From the NCBI GenBank assembly GCA_038363925.1, contig JAQQWL010000013.1:3162001-3226000 (forward strand): DNA of 64,000 nt. The letters are read 5' to 3'. A program made the translations under genes and the position numbers. Below are positions 47,243 through 58,324 of this stretch, in pieces. Below the pieces are notes generated by a model that was not told where the DNA came from, ran no database searches, and saw only the letters and a list, made by a program, of their open reading frames with translations. The number at the start of each line of letters is the position of its first letter. The stretch's first letter is position 1. Origin of the DNA: Apiospora phragmitis (lineage: Eukaryota > Ascomycota > Sordariomycetes > Amphisphaeriales > Apiosporaceae).

Positions 47243-48364
47243 ATGGTATCCAAATTTTGGCTCCAAGGAGGGCTGCCGGGCATTCTCCATCACTATGTGA
47301 GTCACCCTGAACCAAGATATGATCGGAAATATCCTTCTCCCCTAGCCCGACAAGCCCTGACTTGCCTATTCATCAGACAGACACTCTCGTCACATTCGAG
47401 TACACCTCTCAGGCGGTCTCTCAACCGCACAGTGTGCTGTTCGTCGGCGGCCTGAGTGACGGCCTGGCCACGACGTCTTACACCGCCGACATCATTAGAG
47501 CACTCCAACCCACACCATGGTCGTTCTTTACCCTCGTCCTCACATCCTCCTACCAGGGCTGGGGCCTCTCCGACCTGGACCGGGACACGGACGAGATCGC
47601 GCAGTGCCTGCGCTATATACAGGACTACAAAGCCAGCCGGTTCGGTGAAGAAGGGCGTAAGAATAACAAAATTGTTCTCATGGGCCACTCGACTGGAAGC
47701 CAGTGCGTCTTGCACTACCTGTACCGACAAAACCCCCCCGGGCCCCTCACCGCCACCACCGTTTAACCTAACGGAGCCCCGCCACGAGCACCGGCCTGCG
47801 TTGGACGGCGCCATCATGCAAGCACCCCTCTTCAGCGCCGACCTGCCCGACGCGCGGCTCGCGGCCACCTTTGGCGCGGCCGCGGGGCGCGGGCTGTTGC
47901 GATACAAGCTGATGGTGGCGCCGTCGGGGAAGTACCAGTCGGTGCCGGCGTGGGTGGACACGGAGCGGAACCTCCGACGTTGGCGGGACGCCCTGGAACA
48001 CCACGGCAAGTACAACCTCTGGGACGGGGAGCACAGCGGGATCGTGCCGGGCGCGTCGCATGCGCTAAGTGATGACGACCGAGATGTGCTGAGGAGATAC
48101 TTACTAGAAGAATCTTGGGTTTTCTCCGGGGTGTTGAGACTGGAAGAGGGGCAACTCCAGCTTCAACTTGACGTGATGAGTCTCGTTAATGGCAGCGTGA
48201 AAAGTTATCTATCTACTACGGTCAAAGTACAAGGTGGTGAAGGTCAGCATTTGTCATTCATAGGTAGTAGTTATATTTGTGACCTGGGCTATCCTGGGAC
48301 AGCTTCGGAAGGCACCCGGTCTTCCAGGAAGGCGTTTTTTGTTTCCAGGTTGCTTGCTACCTGA
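47243..48364 (+). CDS. DUF1749 alpha/beta hydrolase, SidJ-like siderophore esterase (frame break)
   Basis: Exon 1 (47243-47296) encodes MVSKFWLQGGLPGILHHY. An 80-nt intron (47297-47376) leads to TDTLVTFEYTSQ. The family signature follows: SVLFVGGLSDGLATTSY, SSYQGWGLSDLDRD, and the nucleophile elbow GHSTGSQCVLHY. The acidic and histidine part lies near HHGKYNLWDGEHSGIVPGASHAL. The frame changes at a run of seven C (47733-47739), after which ALDGAIMQAPLF continues in the next frame, so a base indel or consensus error is likely. In Aspergillus fumigatus, SidJ of this family hydrolyses fusarinine-type siderophores in the cytosol to release iron. The divergent siderophore transporter supports the same role here. 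The last about 80 residues look unconserved. Confidence 0.75.
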
Positions 48365-48398
48365 ACTCAAAGCGCGGGGATTGGTAGAGGCCTACGCA

Positions 48399-50502
48399 TT
48401 AAGACCCATCTAGCGGGCTCTTGCATACAAAAGAACTCGTCGATCCTTTTGCGAAAGCATCCTTGAGGACCTCGATGGAGGAATAGGCACCCAGGCCCGC
48501 CAGCGCCAGCGCCCCCAGCATATATATAAAGTTGCCAATGTTGACATACCACCTACGGCCCATAAGCCCTCGCCTCAACCGCGCAAAACCCGAGTCGGCC
48601 TGGATCGTCCGTCCCGTAGCCGGGTCGAAGCCGTCGCCGTCCTGCATGGCATGTTTCTTGATGTAGAATGCTATCGACAAGAGAGGTGGGAACGTGTACG
48701 TGAATTGGAGGACACAAAAGGCGGTAACGACGGCCGTGAGTCCTAGAAGTTCGGGATGCCGGCCGCGACGGCGTAGGCTATGGCCCAGTAGATGGGGATC
48801 AAGACGGCGTAGGCTATCTTTCCCGGTCGCCGGGTCAGATCCGGGGCCGAAACCATTCCATGAAGATGTTATTGTAGATTACTAGCGTGTCATAGTAAGC
48901 AAATGCCTCGTCCAAAAGGGCCGTAGCAGGGAGCCATGAGTTAGCCATGCACACCTTTTATGCCAATATTCCCATAGAGCGCAGCAGCAATGAGAATTGC
49001 AACCATGGCGAAGATGTTTGCAGCAGTCTGGAGTCGATACTCGCTGATCCCGAGATAGCTGAGGGTTGATGGAGTATTGACCCTGGTGTCCATAGACGAA
49101 CAGGCCGTAGAACATGTACCTGGAGAGAGGTCAGACTGAACTAGCACTGCGGGCAGATTTGATCAAAACAGTGTCTCGGCCATCTCACCAAAAGTAGATG
49201 AATGCTTGAGCAGCCCACTAGTCTCTCATGTCAGTAACTTGTGTGCTGTGCTACCTTGGTAGTCTGTTATTCTAACGCTTGTCGGAAGGGGCCTTCTTTT
49301 CCACACTTCTAGGAAGACGTACCATAGCACCGAGAAAATCTTTGGGACGCTTCATCTCCGCCATGAACTCGGGAAAGAGCATGGAGCCGCCATAAGCGTA
49401 AACCGCTTGCATGGCACCGGAAACGGACCCGGCGAAGGAGTCGCTATGCGGGAGGCCTCCGCTCGTCCGCATGGGCGGGTAGTTCCCATTGGCATCCGGC
49501 TCAATCTGTTTGCCGCCATCGATGACGGCACCCGCGCACTCGCTCCCGAACCGAGGTAGTTCGGGGGTAATTGGCGACGGCACCCATCGTGACGAAGACG
49601 CACAAGAGGTTGATCCAGACGGCCGCGTTGGAGAGCCAGCCGAGCTTCTGCAGCGTGCGCACCTGGCCCGCCACCATGCCGACAAGCGTGCAGACCAAGC
49701 AGCAGACGGCGAAGCAGAGTTGAAACTTGCTGACCTGGGAAAGGGACTCGCCGCTCATGATGATGTTGAGGCCGACCAGGAGAAGCAGCTGGATGCCCTG
49801 GAGGAAATTGAACATGTAGCGCATCCATGGTCCGTATAGGCGGTAGCCGAGGTCACCGAAACTCCGCACGGGGATACTCATATGAGTCGAGGGCGAGGAA
49901 CATTTCGGTAGAGCAGGTAGCCCGAGTAGCCAGCTAGGACGGCGAAGATGGTGTATAGGGTGATACCTGGGCCCCAGCCCATAGTAGCAAAAGCATCTTT
50001 GGTATTAATGATTAGCGAGTGTTTCCCCAAGCATTACTTGGCCAAGCCGGCTTTCTCACAGGGAAGACCTGACGGTCCAAGGATGTCCGTGGTGATGAGA
50101 TAGAAGCATGACCCCCCGAGTGGCCGTGCGCAGGGCTCGAGAAGCGTTGGTCCACTCCTCGTCGCTCACTACACCAGAGGTCGCCCCAGGGCCTGACAGG
50201 TTCGCCTTTTCGATGCCGATCTCCTTCTGTGTCACGCCGGCGTCGGACTTGGAAGGAAAGATGAGTGACCAGAACGACTTTTCCCGGCCAACGGGCGGGT
50301 GTTCGCTTTCTTCAATCCGGGTGTGCTGCGCATAGTGCAGGTACTCTTCGAAAGTGACGGCCGGGTCGTGGAGCTTGCGCTGCTGCGGCTTGATGCCGGA
50401 AGACGAGGTAACTAACTCGCCAACACCTACATCGTCTTTGCCAGCTTTGGTATATGTATCTGGGCCGGTCTTGCCTACTAGTTTGTTTTCGGGCTTGGCC
50501 AT
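48399..50502 (-). CDS. AAAP-family amino acid permease (Aa_trans, fungal Mtr-like)
   Basis: The start at 50502 gives MAKPENKLVGKTGPDTYTK; an in-frame ATG at 50568 is possible. A long hydrophilic N-terminus has DPAVTFEEYLHYAQHTRIEE. Membrane exons follow: VRSFGDLGYRLYGPWMRYM and helices to about 49.57 kb, AMQAVYAYGGSMLFPEFMAE (49.3-49.5 kb), MFYGLFVYGHQGQY (49.0-49.1 kb), and IAYAVAAGIPNFLGL to the last helix FIYMLGALALAGLG, ending at TAA 48399. The PEF motif after YAYGG is characteristic. Introns separate the blocks. A frame break at the G5 run 49563-49567 is an indel or consensus error. Two GATA sites upstream (50841-50848 and 50987-50993) would fit nitrogen control by an AreA-type factor. 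Confidence 0.75.
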
Positions 50503-50568
50503 GATGAAGTTATACTGCCTGCAAAGCGCATGAGCTATTGAGCTATGGGGGATCTCAGATGCTTCCAC

Positions 50569-51356
50569 TGAACAGGGGTGATGTTAGGACAAGCTTTCTG
50601 AGGATAGCCGTTCGAGATCTCTTCGAGATCTGTCCGAGGGGTGCTCCGCGTTAAGAGTGCTCAGAGACGGGCATTGGGTTTGATACGAAGCCAAAGACGG
50701 AAGCCAAAGTATCCGATGCTGCGATTATGCGGCATGACATCAGCAGCACTGCTTTGGGTATTTGGGGCAATCTACATGCAGCAAGCTGATTGACCGTCGT
50801 AACCACCGCCAATTGCATGCTAGACGGCGTTACATCAACTCTGATAAGATGCTCCCATGGATGAGGGAATAACCGCTTCTTCCCTAGCTTGTTCGGAGCA
50901 ACCAGCCAGATTTAGCCAATAGTGACTGACTTAGTATGAGGGCTTGTCGATCGCCCAGTCCTGCCTGTTGCATACGAATATCGCATAGATAAGACATTGG
51001 ACGCCCTACGACTCAAACCCTCTTAGGTGTGGGCGGACATCCAGACCAAACATCGGGAGGCACGTTGATTCAGCTGACCGGGCTGTGCGACGTCGAAATA
51101 TGATTATGTGACAATAAGCGGATTGAGGTGAGAACGTGATGCATCCGTCTTGGTTGAAGACCAGGCTCATTCTCAATTGTAGGGGTATTTGCTGATATCT
51201 TCTGGGTCTATATGCGTGGCTTTGGTTATGCTTGTGAATACGACACCCGATCAAGAATCCTTGAGATGCCCGCATGGCTCAAGGCAACTATTTACATGAA
51301 CAATAAGTCGGGCGACGGCAGATACATCTATCGAGTGGTGTATTCGGAACAGGATG
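50569..51356. other. Intergenic, promoter of the permease
   Basis: The region contains the two GATA motifs named under the permease. Short ORFs have no support. Confidence 0.5.
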
Positions 51357-52204
51357 TCAGGGAGCAAGACAGTCCAAGTACCCGTTCAGACTGTCGCAGC
51401 TGGAAATGGCGGAGATCATGATCAAGGTTGATAGGTTCATCATCGCTCTGCTTGTCGAGCATTCAACGTCATTGCATATAGTCGAAAGTGGATTGATTTC
51501 TCTCCATGTAGCCAGACGTGCGATATATCTCAATCTGCAATCGGTAGGTACCTTTGACGACGGCCTTGCCTTGCCCTTGGCATGCCGCCCCTGCTGCCTT
51601 TTGACTGCCTTGAGTGCAACTCCGAACTTGAGGCCCTCATCCTGAACCGACGTCGTCTTCCCAGCCGCGATCCAACCGACGATGCGCGCCAGTGACTCGG
51701 CATCGTCCTGGACTACCACAAACTTGCAAGCGCTACTGCTTCGCCTAGGAGTTGGGCCGAAGCATAAGCGAGGTCAAAGAAAGCAACCCGGACTTGGGGA
51801 CGCCTAAACTCACTTAGACGAGAGTGCCTTGGGGCAGAGGAAACTCGTCGAATGCCTTGGAGAGAAACCCGCCCACGCTGGCCTTGACTTTGAGCGTCTC
51901 CGCCAGCTTCCCCCGCGTAGTCGATGGCCTTGTCTGCTTGCCCAACACATGCTTGGTCTTCTTGCACCATTGATCCTGCAAAGGTAATGCCGGTCTCCCC
52001 AGGCCAGAAACAGCGGCGGCGAGCTCATGCAACCAATTGGGACAAGTAATGCTTTGTGGTGAGCTGCAAGCCCGCATGACGGGATGGCGCCAGCGTCTGT
52101 ATTCAGGTCAGATGGTTCGATGTCAATGCTGGTACGCAGCCTTCGCACCTGAAAAATCCAATACGGGCAGTCACTTGAGTATCGCAATGAGAAGAGTCCG
52201 TCAT
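51357..52204 (-). pseudogene. Unrecognised reverse-strand reading blocks, possibly a decayed or multi-exon gene
   Basis: Two blocks read like protein on the reverse strand: 51814-52077 (TCPNWLHELAAAVSGLGRPA ... KASVGGFLSKAFDEF) and 51540-51719 (QDDAESLARIVGWIAAGKTT). They are in different frames and separated by stops, without a clear splice pair. They could be exons of one small gene or a relic. No family is recognised. Confidence 0.3.
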
Positions 52205-53524
52205 TCATCCATCCGTAATCGCATTTCCAATTCGGTTAAATACATGGCGGAGCCGCCGCTCTAGTTGTTCGCCGACCTCATGCTCAATCTGACTGCCAAG
52301 ATCCTGCACAATCTCGTCGGAGTCTGGAATGGAGCACCTGACCTCATCCAGCTCCTCGCCCAACTCCAGCAGGCCGGCATCCAAGTTTTCGACCGTGCTC
52401 CCCGCCTCGTCCAGACGCTCCTGCATGACGGCCACCTGGTGTTCCAGCTCCGTCGTTGTGGCAACGAGCCGTTTCATCTCACCGTCTTGTTGCTTGATGT
52501 GTTCTTGCTGCTGGAGGATGTGCGTCTGTTGCTGCTGAATGTACTCGTGCTGGGCCCGGACGAGAACTTCCATTTGCGCAAAGACCGTTTCTCTTGATGA
52601 TCTGGAAAGATCTCCCTTCTCGTCGGGGAATGCCGTAGTAGCTTCTGCGCCCCACGCAGCCCTTTTACTGGGCCTGGCGGAGGGGGAACCGTCGCTGCTG
52701 CCACTGCTGACTCGATGTCGAGGCCGTTTACCCCGTCGCTTCTGTTTGGGGGAGCCAGGCTCAATCTCGTCGTATTGCGGCGGGGGTGGCCCGTAGCCTG
52801 GAGGGGTGTCGACAGCTACAGTCGATGCAGCCGAGTCGGAAGCCGTGCTGGCGGTGCCGTCATCGATGGGAACCCACCGCTTGCCACCCTTGCCATTGTA
52901 GAGACTGCGGAGATCTTCAAGGTTCGCAGGCGCCTGGGGCTGAGTCGAGAGCGGCGAACAGATAGCGTTTCCCAGCAACTGCAGTCGCACTTTGGAGAAT
53001 ACGGTGTGCGGGACATACAGAGAGAAGCTGAGCGCAGTAGCAAGGGAGGTCAGGGAGTCGATGACGCGCGCCGTCGCTGGCTTCCTGGGCTCGAGATCCT
53101 GACCCGGCACGATGAGATGGCCAGGCGTGTGAAGGCGGAAATCAAGTCGTGTAACCCCACCACTGTTCAGCTTGCCCTGTATGAGGCGCAGATCGGCAGC
53201 ATCGTCGTTCACACTGTCGGTAGCCCAATCGAACGATGAAATGTGATGTGACGGCAGGTGGAAGTACAGGAAGGTCTTGTCAAGTCGCTTTAGGCAAACG
53301 GGAATTCGCAGCTTGAAGAAGGCGGATTGATCCAGGTAGTGTGCTTCGAGCAGGACTTGCTTGTTGGCAGGGTCGGCTTCAATGTATTGGCACTCTTGGG
53401 AGGACTCGTCCTTGTGCGCTACGACGACTGGGCCACTAACCTCGAAGGAGTCGATCTGTGATGAAGTCGCGTCGGCGATGACATCGGCGTCGGCATGGTT
53501 AGTAGCTTCAGTAGCAGTTGACAT
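52205..53524 (-). CDS. Hypothetical protein with C-terminal coiled coil
   Basis: This is one long exon. The ATG at 53524 (MSTATEATNHADAD) is preferred over the upstream ATG at 53545 because it has the usual fungal context. The N-terminal 180 residues look globular (QYIEADPANKQVLLEAHYLD, FKLRIPVCLKRLDKTFLYFH). A proline/serine-rich linker with a basic patch KQKRRGKRPRHR follows. Residues about 310-420 form heptad-rich glutamine coiled coil (YIQQQQTHILQQQEHIKQQ). I do not recognise the family. The N-terminal half resembles uncharacterised fungal proteins. The basic patch suggests a nuclear location. Confidence 0.7.
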   Translation of the reverse strand: MSTATEATNHADADVIADATSSQIDSFEVSGPVVVAHKDESSQECQYIEADPANKQVLLEAHYLDQSAFFKLRIPVCLKRLDKTFLYFHLPSHHISSFDWATDSVNDDAADLRLIQGKLNSGGVTRLDFRLHTPGHLIVPGQDLEPRKPATARVIDSLTSLATALSFSLYVPHTVFSKVRLQLLGNAICSPLSTQPQAPANLEDLRSLYNGKGGKRWVPIDDGTASTASDSAASTVAVDTPPGYGPPPPQYDEIEPGSPKQKRRGKRPRHRVSSGSSDGSPSARPSKRAAWGAEATTAFPDEKGDLSRSSRETVFAQMEVLVRAQHEYIQQQQTHILQQQEHIKQQDGEMKRLVATTTELEHQVAVMQERLDEAGSTVENLDAGLLELGEELDEVRCSIPDSDEIVQDLGSQIEHEVGEQLERRLRHVFNRIGNAITDG

Positions 53525-53545
53525 CCTAAAAAGCCTTGTCAGCAC

Positions 53546-55261
53546 ACATCAATCACGTCACAGCTTACCATTCTCGCATCGACTTCTTCTGCTGCTGCTG
53601 CTTCTATTCTCGCTTTCCCGTTCTCTTCCGCCGTCCCAGCCGAGGAACCAACGACTGACGAGTTCCGCTGGCAGGAAGCTCCCGAAAGAGCCCCTTCCCA
53701 AGATCCCGATCCTTTCAGCGAAGGGTGCTAGGCACGCGTTCGCTGAGTAGGAGCCGGCCACGTTGATCGAGGGCGCGGGTGACCCAAGCAGTCATTGGTG
53801 CAACAAGCAGGACAAGCACGGTAACGCGAGGAGAGACGCTCTCCAAGAGTCCCTAGAAGATACTTGATGAAGTTGAGAAGTGGAAGGAATGCGAAGTCGA
53901 TCGAGATAAAAGTCGAAGTGGAGTTGATGTTGGATGTGGAAAGAATCAAGTGATGGTGGTAAATGATGATGGTTGATTGATGGATTGATCGGGTGATGAA
54001 TTGTATGCAGTGAGGAATGGCGTGTGGTTGCCCGGCTAGGCAGATGAGGTAAGGAAATTGAGGTGGCCGGGTGGCTGGCTACTGGGTGACTGTGCACACG
54101 GTACAAAAGCTGTGGCGGAAGCCCACACATTTCATGTGTACCCCACCACGAGCACCCGCACCTCCGGAAAATCCACTCCACAATCCACAGCAGAAGCATC
54201 GCCCACCTGCTTGGGTTTCCGGCGGCAGGCTGGCAGGGGGATAGTCATCTGCACCGGAATAGCTGGCAGTCAGATAGCTGATGTTGGGTGACGAGAGGTA
54301 ATTGGGGATGATGATGATGGAGTGACAGGCGACGATGGATGATGGAGGGGTGGAATGGTTGGTTAGCAAGGGAAGAAGAATGTTCTTGACGGTTGAAACA
54401 ACCGTGGGGTGTTGCTGGTTGGAAATTCAGTACAGCATCTACCTAAGAGTCAGGAAACAGGATGTCTCGCGTAAATGACACGCTGCCTTTCAATTTAAAC
54501 GTGATCACTCTGCCGCATTGTTTCCGCCCCGCTGACTTGGTATTGAATCGAAGTTGAGAAACAATCAAATAGAGAGGGGCATTGTTGTACGGAACAAGCC
54601 TCAACCAGTCTGCTGGGTTGACTACATCGACACCTGCCTACCTACCTACCTACCAAGCTACTTAATCAGTTCATGCACGGAGAGCCCACCCTGTACCACC
54701 TTGCACAATCCCTCACATGCCAGAGTGAAGTGAGGGATGAGGCAAGAAAATAACATGGTTGACGACAGTGCAGTGCCGGTGTTTCGCGCACCTTGTCATC
54801 GGGGCGAGTTGCGAGTCGCGCCTTTCACAGCTTGCCAGGCGCAACCCTCCGATTGGCCACAATACGTCAGGCCTCCCCTGAACGTCCAACTTATTATTGG
54901 GCTTGCCGACAACCCACAGCAGGATCCAAGCTGCCAACATTTGAAGGTGCTGCCAACGCCGCAGCATGGGCCTTGGATGGGGAGGTACTTTTCTTCTTAG
55001 GGGGCACAGCAATCAAATGGAGGAATGTTTGGTGCATAGGGAGGCATCAGGTCACTCCGGGGCCCGTATCGGCAAATATGGCATCACCACTAGATCCTTC
55101 GTCCACTCATTCTGAATCCTTTGCCATGCCGCTGCCACCAGGACATGATTGCTGCATATTATCACCTATAAGTACCTACATCGGTATCCGAGTCTTGGTG
55201 AACTCATCACCAGGACATTCCTCTCGTCTTCTTCCAATAAGAGCCAATCGCCCACTGCAAC
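53546..55261. other. Long intergenic region
   Basis: About 1.7 kb without a convincing gene. It contains GAT/GGT-rich low-complexity DNA (53.9-54.35 kb) and a short CCTA microsatellite (about 54637-54655). Many overlapping ORFs on both strands come from this low complexity. A possible TATA-like CTATAAG lies near 55169, before the lipase gene. Confidence 0.5.
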
Positions 55262-56192
55262 ATGAAGTATGTACATCTGGCAATCATTGCCTGGTTGGCG
55301 GGACTGCACTTCGTGTCGGCCGCAATACTACCCGGCCTTGCAAGTCAGCTGCCACGGCAGGGCATCATCCCTCGCGACCCCATCTGGGACGCCATCCTCG
55401 ATCTGAAGCTCCTCGGCCACCCGAAGAATGACTTCGACTGCCGGAGCGCCGAGCACCCGACACCCGTCATCCACATCCACGCCCTCCTGGCCAACCCCGC
55501 CGTCGACCTGAACCTCCTGCAGCAGGAGATGCAGCGCCAAAACTACTGCACCTTCACCGTCCTGTACGGCAACACGCAACACTTGGCCCCCTGGATCGGC
55601 GGCCTCGGCGACATGCGCGCGTCCTCTCAGACCATCGCCGACTTCGTGCTCGAAGTGGCCGCCAAGACGGGCGCCGCCAAGGTCGACCTTGTCGGCCACT
55701 CCGAGGGCGGCGTCATGGCGCTCTACGTGCCCATGCGCCACCCCGAGGCCGCGCAACACATAAACCACGTCGTGTCCTGGGGCCCGCCGTCCACGGCGCC
55801 CAGTACTACGGCCTGACGAATCTGTGGTACGCCGGCGGCGAGGTCACGCGCGAGGTCGCCCGCGGCGTGCTCGAACTTCTGGGGTGCCCGGCCTGCGACG
55901 ACATGGCGATGGGTGGCCACGTCTACGACGACTTCCGGGTCGCGCCCCGGATCGCGCAGGAGGGTAAACAAGGTGACCGTCATCGTGTCCCGCAACGATA
56001 CGCTCGTCGCGCCCGAGGTCAGCCGCGTCGACGAGCAGGGCGTGCGCAACGTTGTGGTACAGGATACCTGCCCGAAGATACCGTGGGGCATGCGTATCTG
56101 CCTGAGATGCGTCCGTCTGGGGGTTGGTGTTCAATGCGCTCACTGAGGATTATGACGTACCCGTTCAATGCGATAAGCAGCCTCCGATCTAG
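55262..56192 (+). pseudogene. Secreted alpha/beta-hydrolase (class 2 lipase-like), frameshifted
   Basis: The gene starts MKYVHLAIIAWLAGLHFVSA, a clear signal peptide. The first 175 residues are intact and include HPTPVIHIHALLANPA and the nucleophile elbow GHSEGG (residues 145-150, Ser147). At about 55785 the frame shifts; the next frame continues VHGAQYYGLTNLWYAGGEVT. A second shift near 55970 leads to KVTVIVSRNDTLVAPEVSR (acid residue region). A third near 56075 leads to CPEDTVGHAYLPE (catalytic His). The coding end would be TAG 56190-56192 after YDVPVQCDKQPP. Three shifts make a true pseudogene likely, although consensus errors are possible. It would have been an extracellular lipase or esterase. 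Confidence 0.7.
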
Positions 56193-56756
56193 CTCCCGTG
56201 GAGAAAGCTGTTACCAGGCGGTCGTGCCAGATGTGTGTATATAGCCGATGACGGACGCCCGGTAGAGTCGGCACCGCTGTACAATTTCAACATTCATGAA
56301 TGCCTACCTTTCATGTTTACTTCCAGGTGGCGCTGGTCTCTACATAATTTCGTGATACCGAAATCACCTGCCCTCGATTTACACAACACAGGAAATGAAG
56401 AGAATTTGGTTCATTGCGTCTGTACGAGAACCACTTCGGGACGTCATAAACTCAACATTGACATCGACACACCTTCCCCATAGCTTCCTTCTTGTATGCA
56501 AGATCCCTATCTCCCGAGATTGTCCCCTGAATACCGCTTCTAAGCGTATAGCGTGTAACATCGTGAATTATCCGCCTTCATTCACATCAAAGCTGACTTG
56601 CGAGTTAAGGTCCATGTGTCCAAGCACTAGTCACCTGCAAATCCGTCACAACTTCCCACCTCCTATCGAGAACAGCATCAGGCTTCTGTCGCCATGGTTC
56701 GAACCCGTGGTGGGTTTATGCAGCATTCAGTCGACCGCATGGGCGACACCAGTCCT
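56193..56756. other. Intergenic
   Basis: No gene is seen. A 146-codon + frame crosses 56395-56835 but overlaps the next gene antisense and has no protein-like features. Confidence 0.45.
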
Positions 56757-57188
56757 TCACAAGGCCCAACCCATCACACACAGAATGCCCAAACCGCATA
56801 GCAGAACGGCGTTCTTGAACATGGCTCTCCGGTAGGCTGAGGTACGTGCTGAGGTACGTGCCGAGTGGGCGAGTCCATGATGATCCTGCCGCGTAGTGCC
56901 GCGATAGGTTAGCTCATTGATCAAGACTGCGACTACGCGACATAGCTTACTAACCTCCAACATGCGGTGCTTTTCAAGTGTATCAACTACCAAAGCCATA
57001 TGCTCGGGCGACATCGGGTCCATGAAGGGGTTGCGAGTCATGTCGAGGCCGAAGGTGGGCGGAAGTCGGCTCGGGCTTGCGAACAACGATGGCGGAGGCC
57101 GAGGAGATAAGGTATGGGTTGAGTCCGGGGCTTCAGATGAAGCAGCCCATGCCTGTTGCTGCTCTCTGTCTTGGGCGGTGCGTACCAT
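56757..57188 (-). CDS. Small tail-anchored hypothetical protein
   Basis: The frame encodes 143 residues, MVRTAQDREQQQ to MGWAL. A 69-nt segment (56954-56886) starts GTTAGT, contains GAGCTAACC like a branch site, and ends GGCAG. It is probably an intron that keeps frame, so the mature protein would have 120 residues. A conserved-looking helix SPEHMALVVDTLEKHRMLE lies in the middle, and a hydrophobic helix AVLLCGLGILCVMGWAL is at the very C-terminus, as in tail-anchored membrane proteins. Family unknown. Confidence 0.5.
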   Translation of the reverse strand: MVRTAQDREQQQAWAASSEAPDSTHTLSPRPPPSLFASPSRLPPTFGLDMTRNPFMDPMSPEHMALVVDTLEKHRMLEVSKLCRVVAVLINELTYRGTTRQDHHGLAHSARTSARTSAYRRAMFKNAVLLCGLGILCVMGWAL

Positions 57189-57911
57189 GTTGCGAGGAGT
57201 TCTGGTTGCTGGAGGGAGATAGGGCTATGTGGGATTGGTGTCCTGGTAGCAAGTAAAGTATGGCAATCCAGGGAGGAAACTCATCATTTACAGCAACAAG
57301 AGGCAGCGATTACACTTCACATTAGGCAGCGATACTAGCCATTGCTACAAGCTTCAGGTCTTTGGCATGAGAGGGGATGTGGAAAGTTGAACAATCTATC
57401 ACAAGAAGTCTTAAGTCAAACAATGAGCACGAGCTTTCCTCGCATTGAAAGGTTGGTTTGTACTTTTGCGTACTCTAGAAAGTGGCCGACACTCCGTGGC
57501 AAGAAGACGCTGCAGATGACTATGAAGTTGCCCGACACCGCGTCGCTTGAGATGCAAGAAACCCCAAAAACCTTTCCGAACCGCCTTACCTCTAGCATTG
57601 GCGATAAGTGTTTGATCCAGCTTTGAGCATGCTGCACAACTCTATAGCTGGTTCTCGGTCAGAGTAATTGCACGTCAACTGTATGGCGCCCGCTTTCGTC
57701 TAACGGCTCCAACCGTTACCAGCCTCCCAGTAAGCGCCAACGATTGGCCAAAAAGACCGGGTGGGTCCCTGGGCCAGGCCATGCAACTTCAGTCTTCATG
57801 TATTAAATAAAAACAGTTTAAATTTGACGACGTCCCTCATTTTCAATTTAACCGTCATTTCGCCCTCCGCCTCGGACTCCCACCCTTACTCGACTGGGCC
57901 ATTACGTTGCC
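57189..57911. other. Intergenic
   Basis: No gene, repeat or recognised motif is seen. Confidence 0.45.
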
Positions 57912-58160
57912 GTGATGACTGGCCCATCAGCCTCTCCGCCAAGTCTACGCTCCCTTGATCTTGTCTTGTCCGAAGGCGTCGAGGCCCGAACACGCTTCCT
58001 CTCCTCGTTCAACACCTTGACCAAGTTGGTTTTAGCGGATTACGGGCAGTATGACGAAGCCATCACTACGAACCCGGGCCTATCGAAGGCCCTGCTGGAC
58101 GAGAACCTTGACCATAATGGAGTGAACACTTGGAGACCGTACTGTCGGCCAAGGAGATAA
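57912..58160 (+). pseudogene. Fragment of a fungal F-box/LRR-like protein
   Basis: An open segment reads SLRSLDLVLSEGVEARTRFL, then FNTLTKLVLADYGQYDEA and NPGLSKALLDENL. This leucine pattern is common in fungal F-box-associated LRR proteins. The reading ends after about 80 codons without a proper end, and no F-box precedes it. It is therefore a relic or a missed partial gene. Confidence 0.35.
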
Positions 58161-58324
58161 CTTGCATTCTCTTCTGTCCTGATGGTGAGCCCCGTGGGCT
58201 ACCTCGCATGTCAAGTGACGGACCCCAAAATGCTGCATTACATGAAAATCCAAGACTGTCTCGCAGCTCCTATACCAATGCTTGCTAGTTATACCACATA
58301 GATGAAACGACCGAGACGGACTAC

